Shown piece by piece: positions 52,581 through 62,827 of a DNA stretch of 64,000 nucleotides. The notes beneath the pieces are model-generated. The model did no database searches. It saw only the letters and a list, made by a program, of their open reading frames with translations, and was not told the origin of the DNA. Numbering within the stretch: position 1 is the stretch's first letter; each line of letters opens with the position of its first letter. Source of the DNA: Amorphus orientalis. Lineage in GTDB: Bacteria; Pseudomonadota; Alphaproteobacteria; Rhizobiales; Amorphaceae. The stretch spans positions 1,268,001 through 1,332,000 of the forward strand of contig NZ_JAUSUL010000001.1 of the NCBI RefSeq assembly GCF_030814015.1. Direction: 5' to 3'. The position numbers and the translations under genes were made by a program.

Positions 52581-52637
52581 CTGCAATCTCCATCTCCAGC
52601 CGGGGTCAAGGTCCGGCGGTTCGGGGGTCGTTCGTAA

Positions 52638-52874
52638 TCAGCTCTCCGGCACCGACGTCTGCAGCGCCAGGGCGTGCAGGTCGCCGCCCATCTGCCCCTG
52701 CAGGGCATCATAGACCATCTTGTGCTGCTGGACCCGGGTCTTGCCGCGGAAGGCCTCGGAGACGACGACGGCCGCGTAGTGATCCCCATCCCCGGCCAGA
52801 TCCCGGATCTCGACGGTGGAATCGGGGAGGGCGGACTTGATCAGTCGTTCGATCTCGTTGGCGTCCATAGCCAT
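52638..52874 (-). CDS. BolA family protein
   Basis: This 78-residue protein has the BolA fold: IERLIKSALPDSTVEIRDLA, then HYAAVVVSEAFRGKTRVQQH, the conserved His of RVQQHKMVYDAL and the C-terminal LHALALQT. It is of the small IbaG/YrbA-like type that forms [2Fe-2S]-bridged pairs with CGFS glutaredoxins; grxD follows 57 bp downstream. It lies downstream of purL in the usual alphaproteobacterial order. Confidence 0.92.
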   Translation of the reverse strand: MAMDANEIERLIKSALPDSTVEIRDLAGDGDHYAAVVVSEAFRGKTRVQQHKMVYDALQGQMGGDLHALALQTSVPES

Positions 52875-52918
52875 GGTCGTCGTCTTCCTTTCGCGCCGTT
52901 TTGGCGTCTTCGGTAGCC

Positions 52919-55120
<2,202 letters not shown>

Positions 55121-55220
55121 GGCTGGGCCCGGCATTGAGAGGTTGGCCCCACGCGGGATAGGCGGAGGCAAGGTAAGCGTCAATTCGGCTTCGGCGGCCG
55201 GCGGGACCGCGCTCCCGGTG

Positions 55221-55892
55221 TCAGGCGGGCTGCAGATCCGCCAGGCCCGCAAACAGCCCGAGGCCGTCGCGTCCGCCCTGATGGTCGGCGATCAGGTTCT
55301 CCGGATGCGGCATCATGCCGAGGATCCGGCCGGTTTCGTCGGCAATGCCGGCGATGTCGTTCACGGAGCCATTCGGGTTGGTGCCTTCGGCGTAGCGGAA
55401 CACCACCTGGCCGTTGCCCTCGATGCGGTCGAGGGTTTCCGGGTCGGCGAAGTAGTTGCCGTCGTGATGCGCCACCGGGCAGGAGATGACCTGACCTTTC
55501 CGGTAGGTCCGGGTGAAGGCCGTGTCGGTCCGTTCGATGGAAAGCTTCACCTTGCGGCAGACGAAGCGCAGGCCGGCATTGCGCATCAGCGCACCGGGCA
55601 GGAGCCCGGATTCCGTCAGGATCTGGAACCCGTTGCAGATGCCCAGCACGTAGCCGCCGCGGGCATGATGGGCGGCAACCGCGGGCATGATGGCCGCGCG
55701 GGCGGCAATGGCGCCGGAGCGCAGATAGTCGCCGTAGGAGAAGCCGCCGGGCAGCACCACCAGATCGACATCGGGAAGGTCGGTGTCCGCGTGCCAGACG
55801 AAGACGGGATCGATACCGGTCGCCACCTTGAGGGCGGTGGCGACATCCCGATCGCGGTTCGAACCGGGAAAGACGATGACGGCGGACTTCAC
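55221..55892 (-). CDS. purQ: Phosphoribosylformylglycinamidine synthase subunit PurQ
   Basis: This 223-residue class I glutamine amidotransferase supplies ammonia to PurL. The nucleophile Cys lies in [14 protein letters not shown], and the His/Glu partners are in MMPHPENL near the C-terminus. It begins with a GTG at 55892 ([20 protein letters not shown]). The gap of 100 bp to purL is larger than other gaps in the cluster. Confidence 0.95.
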   Translation of the reverse strand: MKSAVIVFPGSNRDRDVATALKVATGIDPVFVWHADTDLPDVDLVVLPGGFSYGDYLRSGAIAARAAIMPAVAAHHARGGYVLGICNGFQILTESGLLPGALMRNAGLRFVCRKVKLSIERTDTAFTRTYRKGQVISCPVAHHDGNYFADPETLDRIEGNGQVVFRYAEGTNPNGSVNDIAGIADETGRILGMMPHPENLIADHQGGRDGLGLFAGLADLQPA

Positions 55893-55902
55893 GGGCAGAT
55901 CC

Positions 55903-56043
55903 TCAGATCAGGAGAATGACCGCGATGGCTGCGATCGCGGCCGGAAGCAGAATGAAGACGGCCGCCTTGACGGCCAGGAAGCGGACGATGGCGGCCGTGT
56001 CGTCGTTGCCCCGCCGTGGTGTAATCTCGTCGGGAGCGTCCAT
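55903..56043 (-). CDS. 46-residue membrane protein between purS and purQ
   Basis: ATG at 56043 opens a 46-codon frame: a charged N-terminus ([15 protein letters not shown]) followed by one strongly hydrophobic helix (about residues 19-46, with [17 protein letters not shown] at the end). It fills the space between purS and purQ almost exactly, and its composition is that of a real single-pass protein. Small membrane proteins are known at this position in other alphaproteobacteria. A role in membrane association of the PurLQS complex is conceivable but unproven. Confidence 0.75.
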   Translation of the reverse strand: MDAPDEITPRRGNDDTAAIVRFLAVKAAVFILLPAAIAAIAVILLI

Positions 56044-56067
56044 GACGGGTGCGGCCTGCCGGTCTCC

Positions 56068-56307
56068 CTACACCAGTTCGATCGAATAGGATTCGATGAC
56101 GGTGTTGGCCAGAAGCGCCTCGCACATGGCCGACACCTCGGCTCGCGCCCGCTCCGGGTCGGATTCGGCGAGTTCCAGGTCGATGATCTTGCCCTGGCGG
56201 GCGCCGTTCACGCCGCCGAAGCCGAGCCCCTTGAGGGCTCCCTCGATCGCCTTGCCCTGGGGGTCGAGGACGCCTTCCTTCAAAGTCACAGTCACGCGTG
56301 CGCGCAT
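56068..56307 (-). CDS. purS: Phosphoribosylformylglycinamidine synthase subunit PurS
   Basis: This 79-residue PurS is the small structural subunit of the three-part FGAM synthase. It shows VTLKEGVLDPQGKAIEGALK, then GARQGKIIDLEL and the C-terminal LANTVIESYSIEL. It starts 16 bp after the purC stop, so the two are cotranscribed. Confidence 0.95.
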   Translation of the reverse strand: MRARVTVTLKEGVLDPQGKAIEGALKGLGFGGVNGARQGKIIDLELAESDPERARAEVSAMCEALLANTVIESYSIELV

Positions 56308-56323
56308 GTCTATTCTCGTCCGC

Positions 56324-57088
56324 TCACTTCACAAGGACGGGGCCGGAGCCCTGGGGCCGCTCGACCTCGTTGAGGATGCCGAGGCGCCGGGCGACTTCCT
56401 GATAGGCCTCCAGCATACCGCCGAGATCGCGGCGGAAGCGGTCCTTGTCGAGCTTCTCGTCGGTCGACATGTCCCACAGGCGGCAGGAGTCGGGCGAGAT
56501 CTCGTCGGCGACGACCATGCGCATCATGTCGCCTTCCCACAGCCGGCCGCACTCCATCTTGAAGTCGACGAGGCGGATGCCGACGCCGAGGAACACGCCG
56601 GAAAGGAAGTCGTTGACCCGCACGGCGAGCGCCATGATGTCGTCGATCTCCTGGGGCGTTGCCCAGCCAAAGGCGGTGATGTGCTCTTCGGTCACCATCG
56701 GATCGTCGAGCTCGTCGTTCTTGTAATAGAACTCGATGATGGAGCGGGGGAGCTGGGTCCCTTCCTCCAGACCGAGGCGCTTGGCGAGCGAGCCGGCGGC
56801 GACGTTGCGGACAACGACCTCGAGCGGGATGATCTCGACCTCGCGGATGAGCTGCTCGCGCATGTTCAGCCGCCGGATGAAATGGGTCGGGATGCCCATC
56901 GCGTTCAGGTGCGAGAAAATGTACTCGGAGATCCGGTTGTTCAGCACACCCTTGCCGTCGACGATCTCGTGCTTCTTGGCATTGAAGGCCGTGGCATCGT
57001 CCTTGAAATGCTGAATGAGCGTTCCCGGCTCCGGCCCCTCATAGAGAATCTTGGCCTTGCCTTCGTAAATTCGGCGACGACGGTTCAT
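56324..57088 (-). CDS. purC: SAICAR synthetase
   Basis: This 254-residue enzyme joins CAIR and aspartate using ATP in purine synthesis. Typical features are the N-terminal [44 protein letters not shown], and [20 protein letters not shown] with [12 protein letters not shown]. The start at 57088 matches the family length; in-frame ATGs at 57121 and above are rejected. It leads the purC-purS-small protein-purQ-purL-bolA-grxD run. Confidence 0.95.
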   Translation of the reverse strand: MNRRRRIYEGKAKILYEGPEPGTLIQHFKDDATAFNAKKHEIVDGKGVLNNRISEYIFSHLNAMGIPTHFIRRLNMREQLIREVEIIPLEVVVRNVAAGSLAKRLGLEEGTQLPRSIIEFYYKNDELDDPMVTEEHITAFGWATPQEIDDIMALAVRVNDFLSGVFLGVGIRLVDFKMECGRLWEGDMMRMVVADEISPDSCRLWDMSTDEKLDKDRFRRDLGGMLEAYQEVARRLGILNEVERPQGSGPVLVK

Positions 57089-57567
57089 CGGCACGTACCG
57101 TGTGTGATTGAGGAAATCCATTAGGCCGGGAGCTCTCCGAGCTTGCAGGGCGAGGGCCGGCCGACAGCGCGACCGGACATGCACGACGATTCGCATGCGG
57201 GCCACTGCGCCGGCACCCTACTCGATCGCGCGGGTTGCGACAATCCACGCCCCATGACCCCGCACGCGCTGTCATTGGGCCGCGATCCCCGCGGCCGCCA
57301 CATTTCAATGGTGCGCTGCTGCCGCGTTTACATGGGCGCGGCCCGGGCTGCAAGCAAGCGGCGCGCGCCCACCGCCCCACACGCGGACATTGGCGCGATC
57401 GCTGCGGCGGCCCTTGGCGTGTGGCGCGCTGCGTCCCATTTCTTCTGGGGTACAACGGATGGCGTGTCGCCCGCGTTGATTTGGGGATCGAGCGCCGTTA
57501 TTCAGTCCGTCGACGCAAGATGGTTCTGCGGCCGGTGCGGCCGGTTCAACCTGTTCGGGAGGCTCGC
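57089..57567. other. Divergent intergenic region purC / zeta subunit gene
   Basis: This 479-bp gap must contain the purine operon promoter (leftward) and the promoter of the zeta-subunit gene (rightward). GGGAGG lies before the latter. Open frames across it lack family features and codon-usage support. I see no riboswitch-like structure or clear palindrome. Confidence 0.4.
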
Positions 57568-57891
57568 ATGACGACGTTCGAAAGCCGCAAGGATGCCTAC
57601 GAAGGCAAGTTCGCGCATGACGAAGAGCTGCGCTTCAAGGCGACGGCGCGGCGCAACAAGCTGCTGGGGCTGTGGGCGGCCGAAAAGCTCGGCTATTCCG
57701 GCGAACAGGCGGAGACCTACGCCAAGGACGTGGTCCGCTCCGATTTCGAGGAGCCGGGCGACGAGGACGTGTTCCGCAAGGTCCGCAAGGATTTCGACGA
57801 CAACAACGTCCAGCAGACCGACCACCAGATCCGCCGCACCATGGAAGAACTCATGGCAACGGCTGTCGATCAGATCCGCAAGGAAGACTAA
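57568..57891 (+). CDS. F1-ATPase inhibitor zeta subunit (DUF1476)
   Basis: This 107-residue all-helical protein is a DUF1476 member, the zeta subunit that inhibits ATP hydrolysis by the F1Fo-ATP synthase of alphaproteobacteria. The inhibitory N-terminus is MTTFESRKDAYEGKFAHDEE, followed by LRFKATARRNKLLGLWAAEK and a C-terminal TDHQIRRTMEELM helix. GGGAGG upstream fixes the start. It is monocistronic, away from the atp operon. Confidence 0.9.
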   Translation: MTTFESRKDAYEGKFAHDEELRFKATARRNKLLGLWAAEKLGYSGEQAETYAKDVVRSDFEEPGDEDVFRKVRKDFDDNNVQQTDHQIRRTMEELMATAVDQIRKED

Positions 57892-57918
57892 GGACAGACC
57901 TGGGGTCCGATTGGTCGG

Positions 57919-57941
57919 GACCTCACGGATTCTGTGAGGTC
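57919..57941 (+). terminator. Hairpin after the zeta subunit gene
   Basis: A perfect 8-bp stem GACCTCAC/GTGAGGTC with loop GGATTCT lies 27 bp after the stop. It has no T-run and is a terminator by position. Confidence 0.5.
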
Positions 57942-58142
57942 ATGGACGCCGCCCGCGCCTGATGCGCGGCTGGCGGATCGCGGCTGCGTTGACCGTGTCT
58001 TGTCCTCGTTATTTTCGCGGAATACGGGCGCGCTTTTGCTCAGGCGGTCCGTTCGGGCTTTGAGGGAGAGGTCCGGACCAAATGGCCCGGGCGCGCCACG
58101 CACGGCCGCCCGGCTGCCATATGGGGCTTTGCCGGTTCACGG

Positions 58143-58373
58143 CTACTGGGTTCCCGATCCGCCATTTTCCGGCGCAATCGTGGTGGTTTGGGACGGCGCC
58201 GGGGCAATGGCTTCGTTCGGCGTTGCTTGGAAGTAAAACCAAGCCGCGAATCCGAATACCGCGAAGGCGACGATCCCTATGATCAGCACATATTTGACTC
58301 CGAGCCCGGAGTTTCCCTGCCGCGCACGCTGACCGTCAACGCGGGGGCTGGTATTCTTCATTTGCTCGGCCAT
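58143..58373 (-). CDS. 76-residue single-pass membrane protein
   Basis: The protein has a basic N-terminus (MAEQMKNTSPRVDGQRARQG), one strong membrane helix (YVLIIGIVAFAVFGFAAWFY, about residues 28-47) and a short Ala/Pro/Thr-rich tail predicted outside. AGAGGA 6 nt before the ATG at 58373 supports the start over longer in-frame forms. I do not recognise a family. An exact EcfG-type promoter (GGAAC-N17-CGTT) lies about 110 nt upstream on the same strand, which suggests general-stress control. Confidence 0.65.
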   Translation of the reverse strand: MAEQMKNTSPRVDGQRARQGNSGLGVKYVLIIGIVAFAVFGFAAWFYFQATPNEAIAPAPSQTTTIAPENGGSGTQ

Positions 58374-58483
58374 TGAGATCCTCTTCTGGCAATCCGGTGG
58401 TCTTGCGTGTGGCGATCTTGGCATCGCCATTTCCTCTGAAATACGCTTCAGAACGACCGTCGGATCGAAAATTTACGAATTAA

Positions 58484-58509
58484 AACGTTCGGGGGTCGGA
58501 TACGGTTCC
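58484..58509 (-). promoter_or_regulatory. EcfG-type promoter, leftward
   Basis: On the minus strand GGAAC (58509-58505), 17 bp and CGTT (58487-58484) give an exact match to the alphaproteobacterial general-stress sigma factor consensus. It reads toward the 76-residue membrane protein gene. Confidence 0.65.
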
Positions 58510-58539
58510 GAAAGGCGCAGATGCCGACGCCACATGACC

Positions 58540-58565
58540 GGAACCCGAGAGCCGAATTTCGCGTT
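58540..58565 (+). promoter_or_regulatory. EcfG-type promoter, rightward
   Basis: GGAAC (58540-58544), 17 bp and CGTT (58562-58565) give a second exact EcfG consensus match, reading away from the first and toward the 57-residue acidic protein gene. The two promoters are back to back, 30 bp apart. Confidence 0.65.
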
Positions 58566-58713
58566 TGGTATGGTGAGGAGCAATCCGCGCGGCGCGTCGG
58601 GAACGGAATTACGTCCCGGAGGCGCTGCAGCCGATGCGGAGAGCCGCGGGGGCCGGATGGGTAAAGCGACCGCCTGCAATCCCGTCCCGAATTTTTGACG
58701 AAAGGCGTACGAA

Positions 58714-58887
58714 ATGAGTGACCCGAAGACGCGAGACACCGACAACCGGGAAGCCGACAAGGCCAAGGAAGAGAAGGATCCGAAGAAGAAGAAAGAGCGG
58801 TCCGAGGATCTCGACGAGGCTCTGGAGGAGACCTTCCCCGCCAGTGATCCGGCCGTGTCGCCTTCCATCACCGGCCGCGACGACTGA
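58714..58887 (+). CDS. 57-residue charged protein with ETFPASDP motif
   Basis: ATG at 58714 opens a 57-codon frame, very rich in Lys, Glu and Asp in its first 35 residues and ending in LDEALEETFPASDPAVSPS. The (A)LEETFPASDP motif recurs in small proteins of alphaproteobacteria, whose function is unknown; the charged composition suggests a disordered, soluble protein. An EcfG-type promoter lies about 150 bp upstream in the right orientation. AAAGG about 10 nt before the ATG may be the ribosome-binding site. Confidence 0.7.
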   Translation: MSDPKTRDTDNREADKAKEEKDPKKKKERSEDLDEALEETFPASDPAVSPSITGRDD

Positions 58888-58908
58888 CATTTTCGTGTTC
58901 AGCTTGAT

Positions 58909-58933
58909 TGCCGGCCGGGTCTTTCGGCCGGCA
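58909..58933. terminator. Hairpin between ETFPASDP gene and glsA
   Basis: A perfect 9-bp stem TGCCGGCCG/CGGCCGGCA with loop GGTCTTT separates two convergent genes. Without a T-run, two-way termination is inferred from position. Confidence 0.55.
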
Positions 58934-58978
58934 GTCGAAATTCACGCCCCCAGCGGACCGTTTCGGTAAATCGGCGCC

Positions 58979-59908
58979 CTAGAAAACCGACAGGTCGGCC
59001 TCCCGCGCCAGCCGCTCCAGCGCCGCAAAGCCGGCCACGGAGTTGCCCAGTTCGTCGAGTTCGGGCGACCAGACGGAAATCGCCATCCGGTTCGGCACGA
59101 CCGCGACAATCGCCCCTCCCACACCGCTCTTGGCCGGCAGGCCGACCCGATAGGCGAAGTCGCCCGCCGCGTCGTAGAGCCCGCAGGTCAGCATCAAGGC
59201 GTTGATCCGCCGTGACCGTCCGGGCGGCAGCAATTCCTGGCCCGTGGCCGGGTCGCGGCCCTCGTTCGCCAGCGGAAGCGCCGCCCTCGCGAGTTCGACA
59301 CAGCTCATCGTGGCCGCGCAGAAGTGGGTGTAGGCGTACACGATCCCGTTCGGATCGCCGTGCAGGTTGCCGTAATCCTTGAGCAGGGAGGCGGCGGCGA
59401 AATTGCGGAACGCCATCGACAGCTCGCTCCGCGCGACGTCGTAGTCGATGCCGATGCGGGCCGATTTCGCGAACTTGCGGAGATAGCCGACGAAGGTGTG
59501 AATTGGGGTTGCCGCCCGCTCCACCAGGCAGTCGGCGACGACAAGCGCGCCGGGGTTCACGAACGGATTGGCCGGGCGGCCCTTTTCCAGCTCGACCCGG
59601 GTCAGCGAATTGAACCGCATGCCCGACGGGTTTCGGCCGACCCGATCCCAGAGATCCTCGCCGACATAGCTGAGGGCGAGGCAGAGGCTGAACACCTTTG
59701 AGATGGACTGGATCGAGAAGGGGACGTTCGCCGAGCCGGCGGTCGCCACGTCACCGTCAAGCGTCGCGACGGCGATGGCGAACTGGTTCGGGTCGACCGC
59801 CGCCAGCTTCGGAATGCTGGTGTTGACCCGGCCCTGTCCGTAGTAGCGCGGCGCATCGTTCGCGATCTCGGCCAGCAAGGGGGCCAGCGCGGAAGCCTCA
59901 CCGTTCAT
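58979..59908 (-). CDS. glsA: Glutaminase
   Basis: This 309-residue serine-dependent glutaminase (beta-lactamase-like fold) hydrolyses glutamine to glutamate and ammonia. The catalytic S-x-x-K is Ser68-Lys71 in FSIQSISKVFSL. Other family segments are GRNPSGMRFNSL, NPFVNPGALVV, NFAAASLLKDYGN and LPAKSGVGGAIVAVVPNR. Length matches YbaS/YneH. pncB lies 37 bp upstream on the same strand, so cotranscription is likely. Confidence 0.95.
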   Translation of the reverse strand: MNGEASALAPLLAEIANDAPRYYGQGRVNTSIPKLAAVDPNQFAIAVATLDGDVATAGSANVPFSIQSISKVFSLCLALSYVGEDLWDRVGRNPSGMRFNSLTRVELEKGRPANPFVNPGALVVADCLVERAATPIHTFVGYLRKFAKSARIGIDYDVARSELSMAFRNFAAASLLKDYGNLHGDPNGIVYAYTHFCAATMSCVELARAALPLANEGRDPATGQELLPPGRSRRINALMLTCGLYDAAGDFAYRVGLPAKSGVGGAIVAVVPNRMAISVWSPELDELGNSVAGFAALERLAREADLSVF

Positions 59909-59945
59909 ACGTGTTTCCTCCCGGGGCGCTGCTTTCCTGCCGCGC

Positions 59946-61310
59946 TCATGTCTTTGCGGAGAGTTCGGTCTCGATGGCGTCGGTGTAGCGGGTCAGCTCG
60001 TCGCTCACCACGACTGCATAAGGGGTTTCAGCCGGGGCGAGTTCGCGCAAGGGGGCCGGCAGGCGGGCAATCTCGGTACGGGCCGTCTCGCGCATCTGAT
60101 CGAGGCTGCGCCGGCCGGCGTCGGTCCGCTCGCCGTCGATCATGACCGTTTCCAGAAGCGGCCGGCCGAAGCCGGTCTCGGTGTCACGGCAGACGATGTC
60201 GCGCACGGCGGTCCCATCCTCTTCCACGCGCGCGACCTGCTTGGCGCCCGGAAGGTTCTTCCTGAGCGGCGAGAGCTTCATGCGCCCCTCGCCGTCGTAG
60301 GCCGCGAGCTTGTAGGCGATGTCCAGCTCGGCTGCGTCGGAGGAGGTGGTCAGCCTCGTGCCGACGCCGAAGCCGTTGATCGGCGCATCGGCGGCGATCA
60401 GGTCTGCGACCCGGTATTCGTCCAGGCCACCGGAGACGACGATCTCCACGGCGTTGAGACCTGCCGCGTCGAGGCGGCGGCGCACCTCCTTCGACAGCTC
60501 CGCAAGATCACCGGAATCGAGCCGCACCGCCCGCACGCGGAACCCGTCGCCGAGTTCGCGGGAGAGCCGGATCACGTTCTCCACGCCCTGGATCGGATCG
60601 TAGGTGTCGATGAGGAGCACGGTCTCCGGATAGAGCGAGACGAAATGGCGGAAGGCCTCGTACTCGTCCTTCCAGGCCTCGACATAGGAGTGGGCCATGG
60701 TTCCGGCGATCGGCAGATCGTAGAGCTTTCCGGCGAGCACGTTCGCGGTGGACACGCAGCCGGCGATGTAGGCGGACCGGGCGGCCTTGTTGCCGGCGTC
60801 AAAGCCATGGGCCCGGCGCGTGCCGAAATCGATCACGGGCCGGCCCTTCGCGGCCTCCACCACCCTTGCGGCCTTCGAGGCGAGGATGGTCGACACGGTA
60901 ATCTGGTTGATCAGGAGCGTCTCGATCAGCTGGGCTTCGGCGATCGGCGCCGCGATTTCCAGAATCGGGGCGTGGGGGAAGACCGGCGTGCCCTCGGCGA
61001 CCGCGCGGACGCTGCCGGTGAAGCGGAAGCCGGTCAGCTGATCCAGGAACGCCGCCTCGAACCGGCCGGTGCTTTCCAGATAGGCGAGGGCCTCCCCGGA
61101 GAAGTGGAGGGTCTCCAGATATTCCAGCACCGGATCGAGACCGGCGGCCAGCATGTAGTTCCGGGTCTCCGGCAGCTTGCGGAAGAACAGCGTGAAGACG
61201 GCCTCGCCCTCCATGCCCTCGCGGTAGTAGGACTGGAGCATGGACAGCTGGTACAGGTCGGTGAAGATCGCCGCGTCGTCGTAGGGGATCCCGAGCGGGG
61301 GAAGTGCCAT
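59946..61310 (-). CDS. pncB: Nicotinate phosphoribosyltransferase
   Basis: This 454-residue enzyme forms nicotinate mononucleotide from nicotinate and PRPP in NAD salvage. Features include FTDLYQLSMLQSYYREG at the N-terminus, IDFGTRRAHGFDAGNKAARS, GTMAHSYVEAWKDEYEAF (with the phosphorylated-His region), LIDTYD, VRLDSGDL and GFGVGTRL. It is encoded just upstream of glsA and divergent from the ornithine-cyclodeaminase-family gene. Confidence 0.95.
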   Translation of the reverse strand: MALPPLGIPYDDAAIFTDLYQLSMLQSYYREGMEGEAVFTLFFRKLPETRNYMLAAGLDPVLEYLETLHFSGEALAYLESTGRFEAAFLDQLTGFRFTGSVRAVAEGTPVFPHAPILEIAAPIAEAQLIETLLINQITVSTILASKAARVVEAAKGRPVIDFGTRRAHGFDAGNKAARSAYIAGCVSTANVLAGKLYDLPIAGTMAHSYVEAWKDEYEAFRHFVSLYPETVLLIDTYDPIQGVENVIRLSRELGDGFRVRAVRLDSGDLAELSKEVRRRLDAAGLNAVEIVVSGGLDEYRVADLIAADAPINGFGVGTRLTTSSDAAELDIAYKLAAYDGEGRMKLSPLRKNLPGAKQVARVEEDGTAVRDIVCRDTETGFGRPLLETVMIDGERTDAGRRSLDQMRETARTEIARLPAPLRELAPAETPYAVVVSDELTRYTDAIETELSAKT

Positions 61311-61443
61311 CGTGCGCCTCGTGAAGGGAACGGCAGGCCGATTGGGTGTGCCGTGTGTTTGAGGCCGGCCCGGCGGGTCGTGTCAACAACGCATTGGCGA
61401 AGCGGTGCGACCTGCCGGCACGATCGAAGCGAAAGGACCGGAC

Positions 61444-62385
61444 ATGCGCATCGTCTCCGCCGCCGACATCAACGACAGCCTCGCCTGGAAGCCTCTGGTG
61501 GCGGCGCTGAAGGCGGCGCACGCAACCGGCGGCGCGGAGCTGGGCGATACGCTTCTGACGTCGAACGGCCGGAAGTTTCTCGTCCGCTCCGCCTGGCTCG
61601 GCGGTCTCGGGGCCGGCGTCAAGGCGGTGACCGTCTATCCGGACAATCCCGCTTCCAGTCCGGCGCGCCCCTCCGTCCAGGGATCGATGCTGGTCTTCGA
61701 CGAGGCCACCGGAGAGCCCGCCGCGCTGGTCGACGGGGTGGCGCTGACCGCCTGGAAGACGGCGGCCGATTCGGCGCTGGGCGCCGATCTGCTCGCCCGC
61801 CCGGATATTGCGTCGATGCTGATGGTGGGCGCCGGCAACATGGCGGAGCCGCTGATCCGCGCCCATTGCGCCGTCCGGCCGTCCCTGTCGCGGGTGACCA
61901 TCCACAATCGCACACGGGCCCGGGCGGATGCGCTCGCCGAGCGGCTGACGGATCTGGGGGTGGAGATCCGGGTGACCGAGGATCTGGATGCCGCGATCCC
62001 GGAGGCGGACCTCGTCACGACGGCAACCATGTCGGAGAAGCCGGTGCTGAAGGGCGAGCTGCTTCGGCCGGGCACCCATGTCGATCTGGTCGGCGCCTTC
62101 ACGCCGACGATGCGCGAGGCCGACGACGCGGTCCTGACCCGCGGGCGGCTCTTCGTCGACTGCCGGAAGACGACCATCGGCGAAATCGGCGAACTGATCG
62201 ATCCGATGGAGCGCGGCGTCATCTCCGAAGCGGACGTGATCGCGGACTATTTCGACCTGGCCGGGGGTGCGGCGGGGCGCGCCTCGGCCGACGAGATCAC
62301 CGTGTGCAAGAACGGGGGCGGGGCGCATCTGGACCTGATGGTCGCGCGCCACGTGTTGGATCAGGGGGTCGGATCGGAGGTCTGA
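61444..62385 (+). CDS. Ornithine cyclodeaminase/mu-crystallin family protein
   Basis: This 313-residue NAD(P)-binding protein shows GAGVKAVTVYPDNP, VDGVALTAWKTAADSALGAD and the Rossmann segment SMLMVGAGNMAEPLI, then HVDLVGAFTPTMREADD, as in the OCD/mu-crystallin family. Members include ornithine cyclodeaminases and delta-1-pyrroline-2-carboxylate or ketimine reductases; I cannot choose between these. The ATG at 61444 has AAAGGA upstream. It converges on acyP with 14 bp between stops. Confidence 0.85.
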   Translation: MRIVSAADINDSLAWKPLVAALKAAHATGGAELGDTLLTSNGRKFLVRSAWLGGLGAGVKAVTVYPDNPASSPARPSVQGSMLVFDEATGEPAALVDGVALTAWKTAADSALGADLLARPDIASMLMVGAGNMAEPLIRAHCAVRPSLSRVTIHNRTRARADALAERLTDLGVEIRVTEDLDAAIPEADLVTTATMSEKPVLKGELLRPGTHVDLVGAFTPTMREADDAVLTRGRLFVDCRKTTIGEIGELIDPMERGVISEADVIADYFDLAGGAAGRASADEITVCKNGGGAHLDLMVARHVLDQGVGSEV

Positions 62386-62399
62386 GCCGACCGCTGCGG

Positions 62400-62681
62400 T
62401 CAGTTGGTGTCGAGAACCTCGAAGGGCGACGTCACCGGGTGGCGGCTTTCCTGAACATGGACGGAAGACACGCGGGCGCCGCGCGGGCCCTTGTGGCATT
62501 CCCGCAGCACCTCTGCGACGACCTCGCTCGGGCCGGACAGCACCGCCTCGACCTCGCCGGTCAGCCGGTTCCGCACCCAGCCGCCGAGCTCGTAGGCGTC
62601 GGCCAGCTGGGACAGCCAGGCCCGGTAGCCCACGCCCTGGACGACACCGGAAATGACGACATGCACGCTTCGGTCGCTCAT
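62400..62681 (-). CDS. acyP: Acylphosphatase
   Basis: This 93-residue enzyme hydrolyses acyl phosphates. The catalytic residues are Arg20 in VVQGVGYRAW and Asn38 in WVRNRLTGEVEAV, both in place. Length is standard. It lies downstream of the biotin carboxylase subunit gene on the same strand. Confidence 0.95.
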   Translation of the reverse strand: MSDRSVHVVISGVVQGVGYRAWLSQLADAYELGGWVRNRLTGEVEAVLSGPSEVVAEVLRECHKGPRGARVSSVHVQESRHPVTSPFEVLDTN

Positions 62682-62827
62682 GGCAGCCTCCTCGGGCTCT
62701 TGAGCATGTCCCTTTCAAGCTGAAGCAGCTTGAACGGCGTTCGGTGTCCGGGCCTGCGTGGCAGACGATGGCGATCCGTACCGCGCCGCCGTCTTCAAGC
62801 AGGGGATCGGGGAGTGTCGGAACAACC

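Noticed and set aside
57143-57571. Open frames across the purC/zeta divergent gap
   Set aside because: They run through the promoter region, end in or overlap the zeta start, and show no conserved features.
58570-58698. Possible 42-codon leader ORF downstream of the rightward EcfG promoter
   Set aside because: No ribosome-binding site and Gly/Arg/Ala-rich composition; treated as untranslated leader.
58473-58871. Leftward frame opposite the ETFPASDP gene
   Set aside because: The plus-strand frame carries a recurrent motif and a matching promoter, while the opposite frame has only a Ser/Arg/Phe-rich shadow composition.
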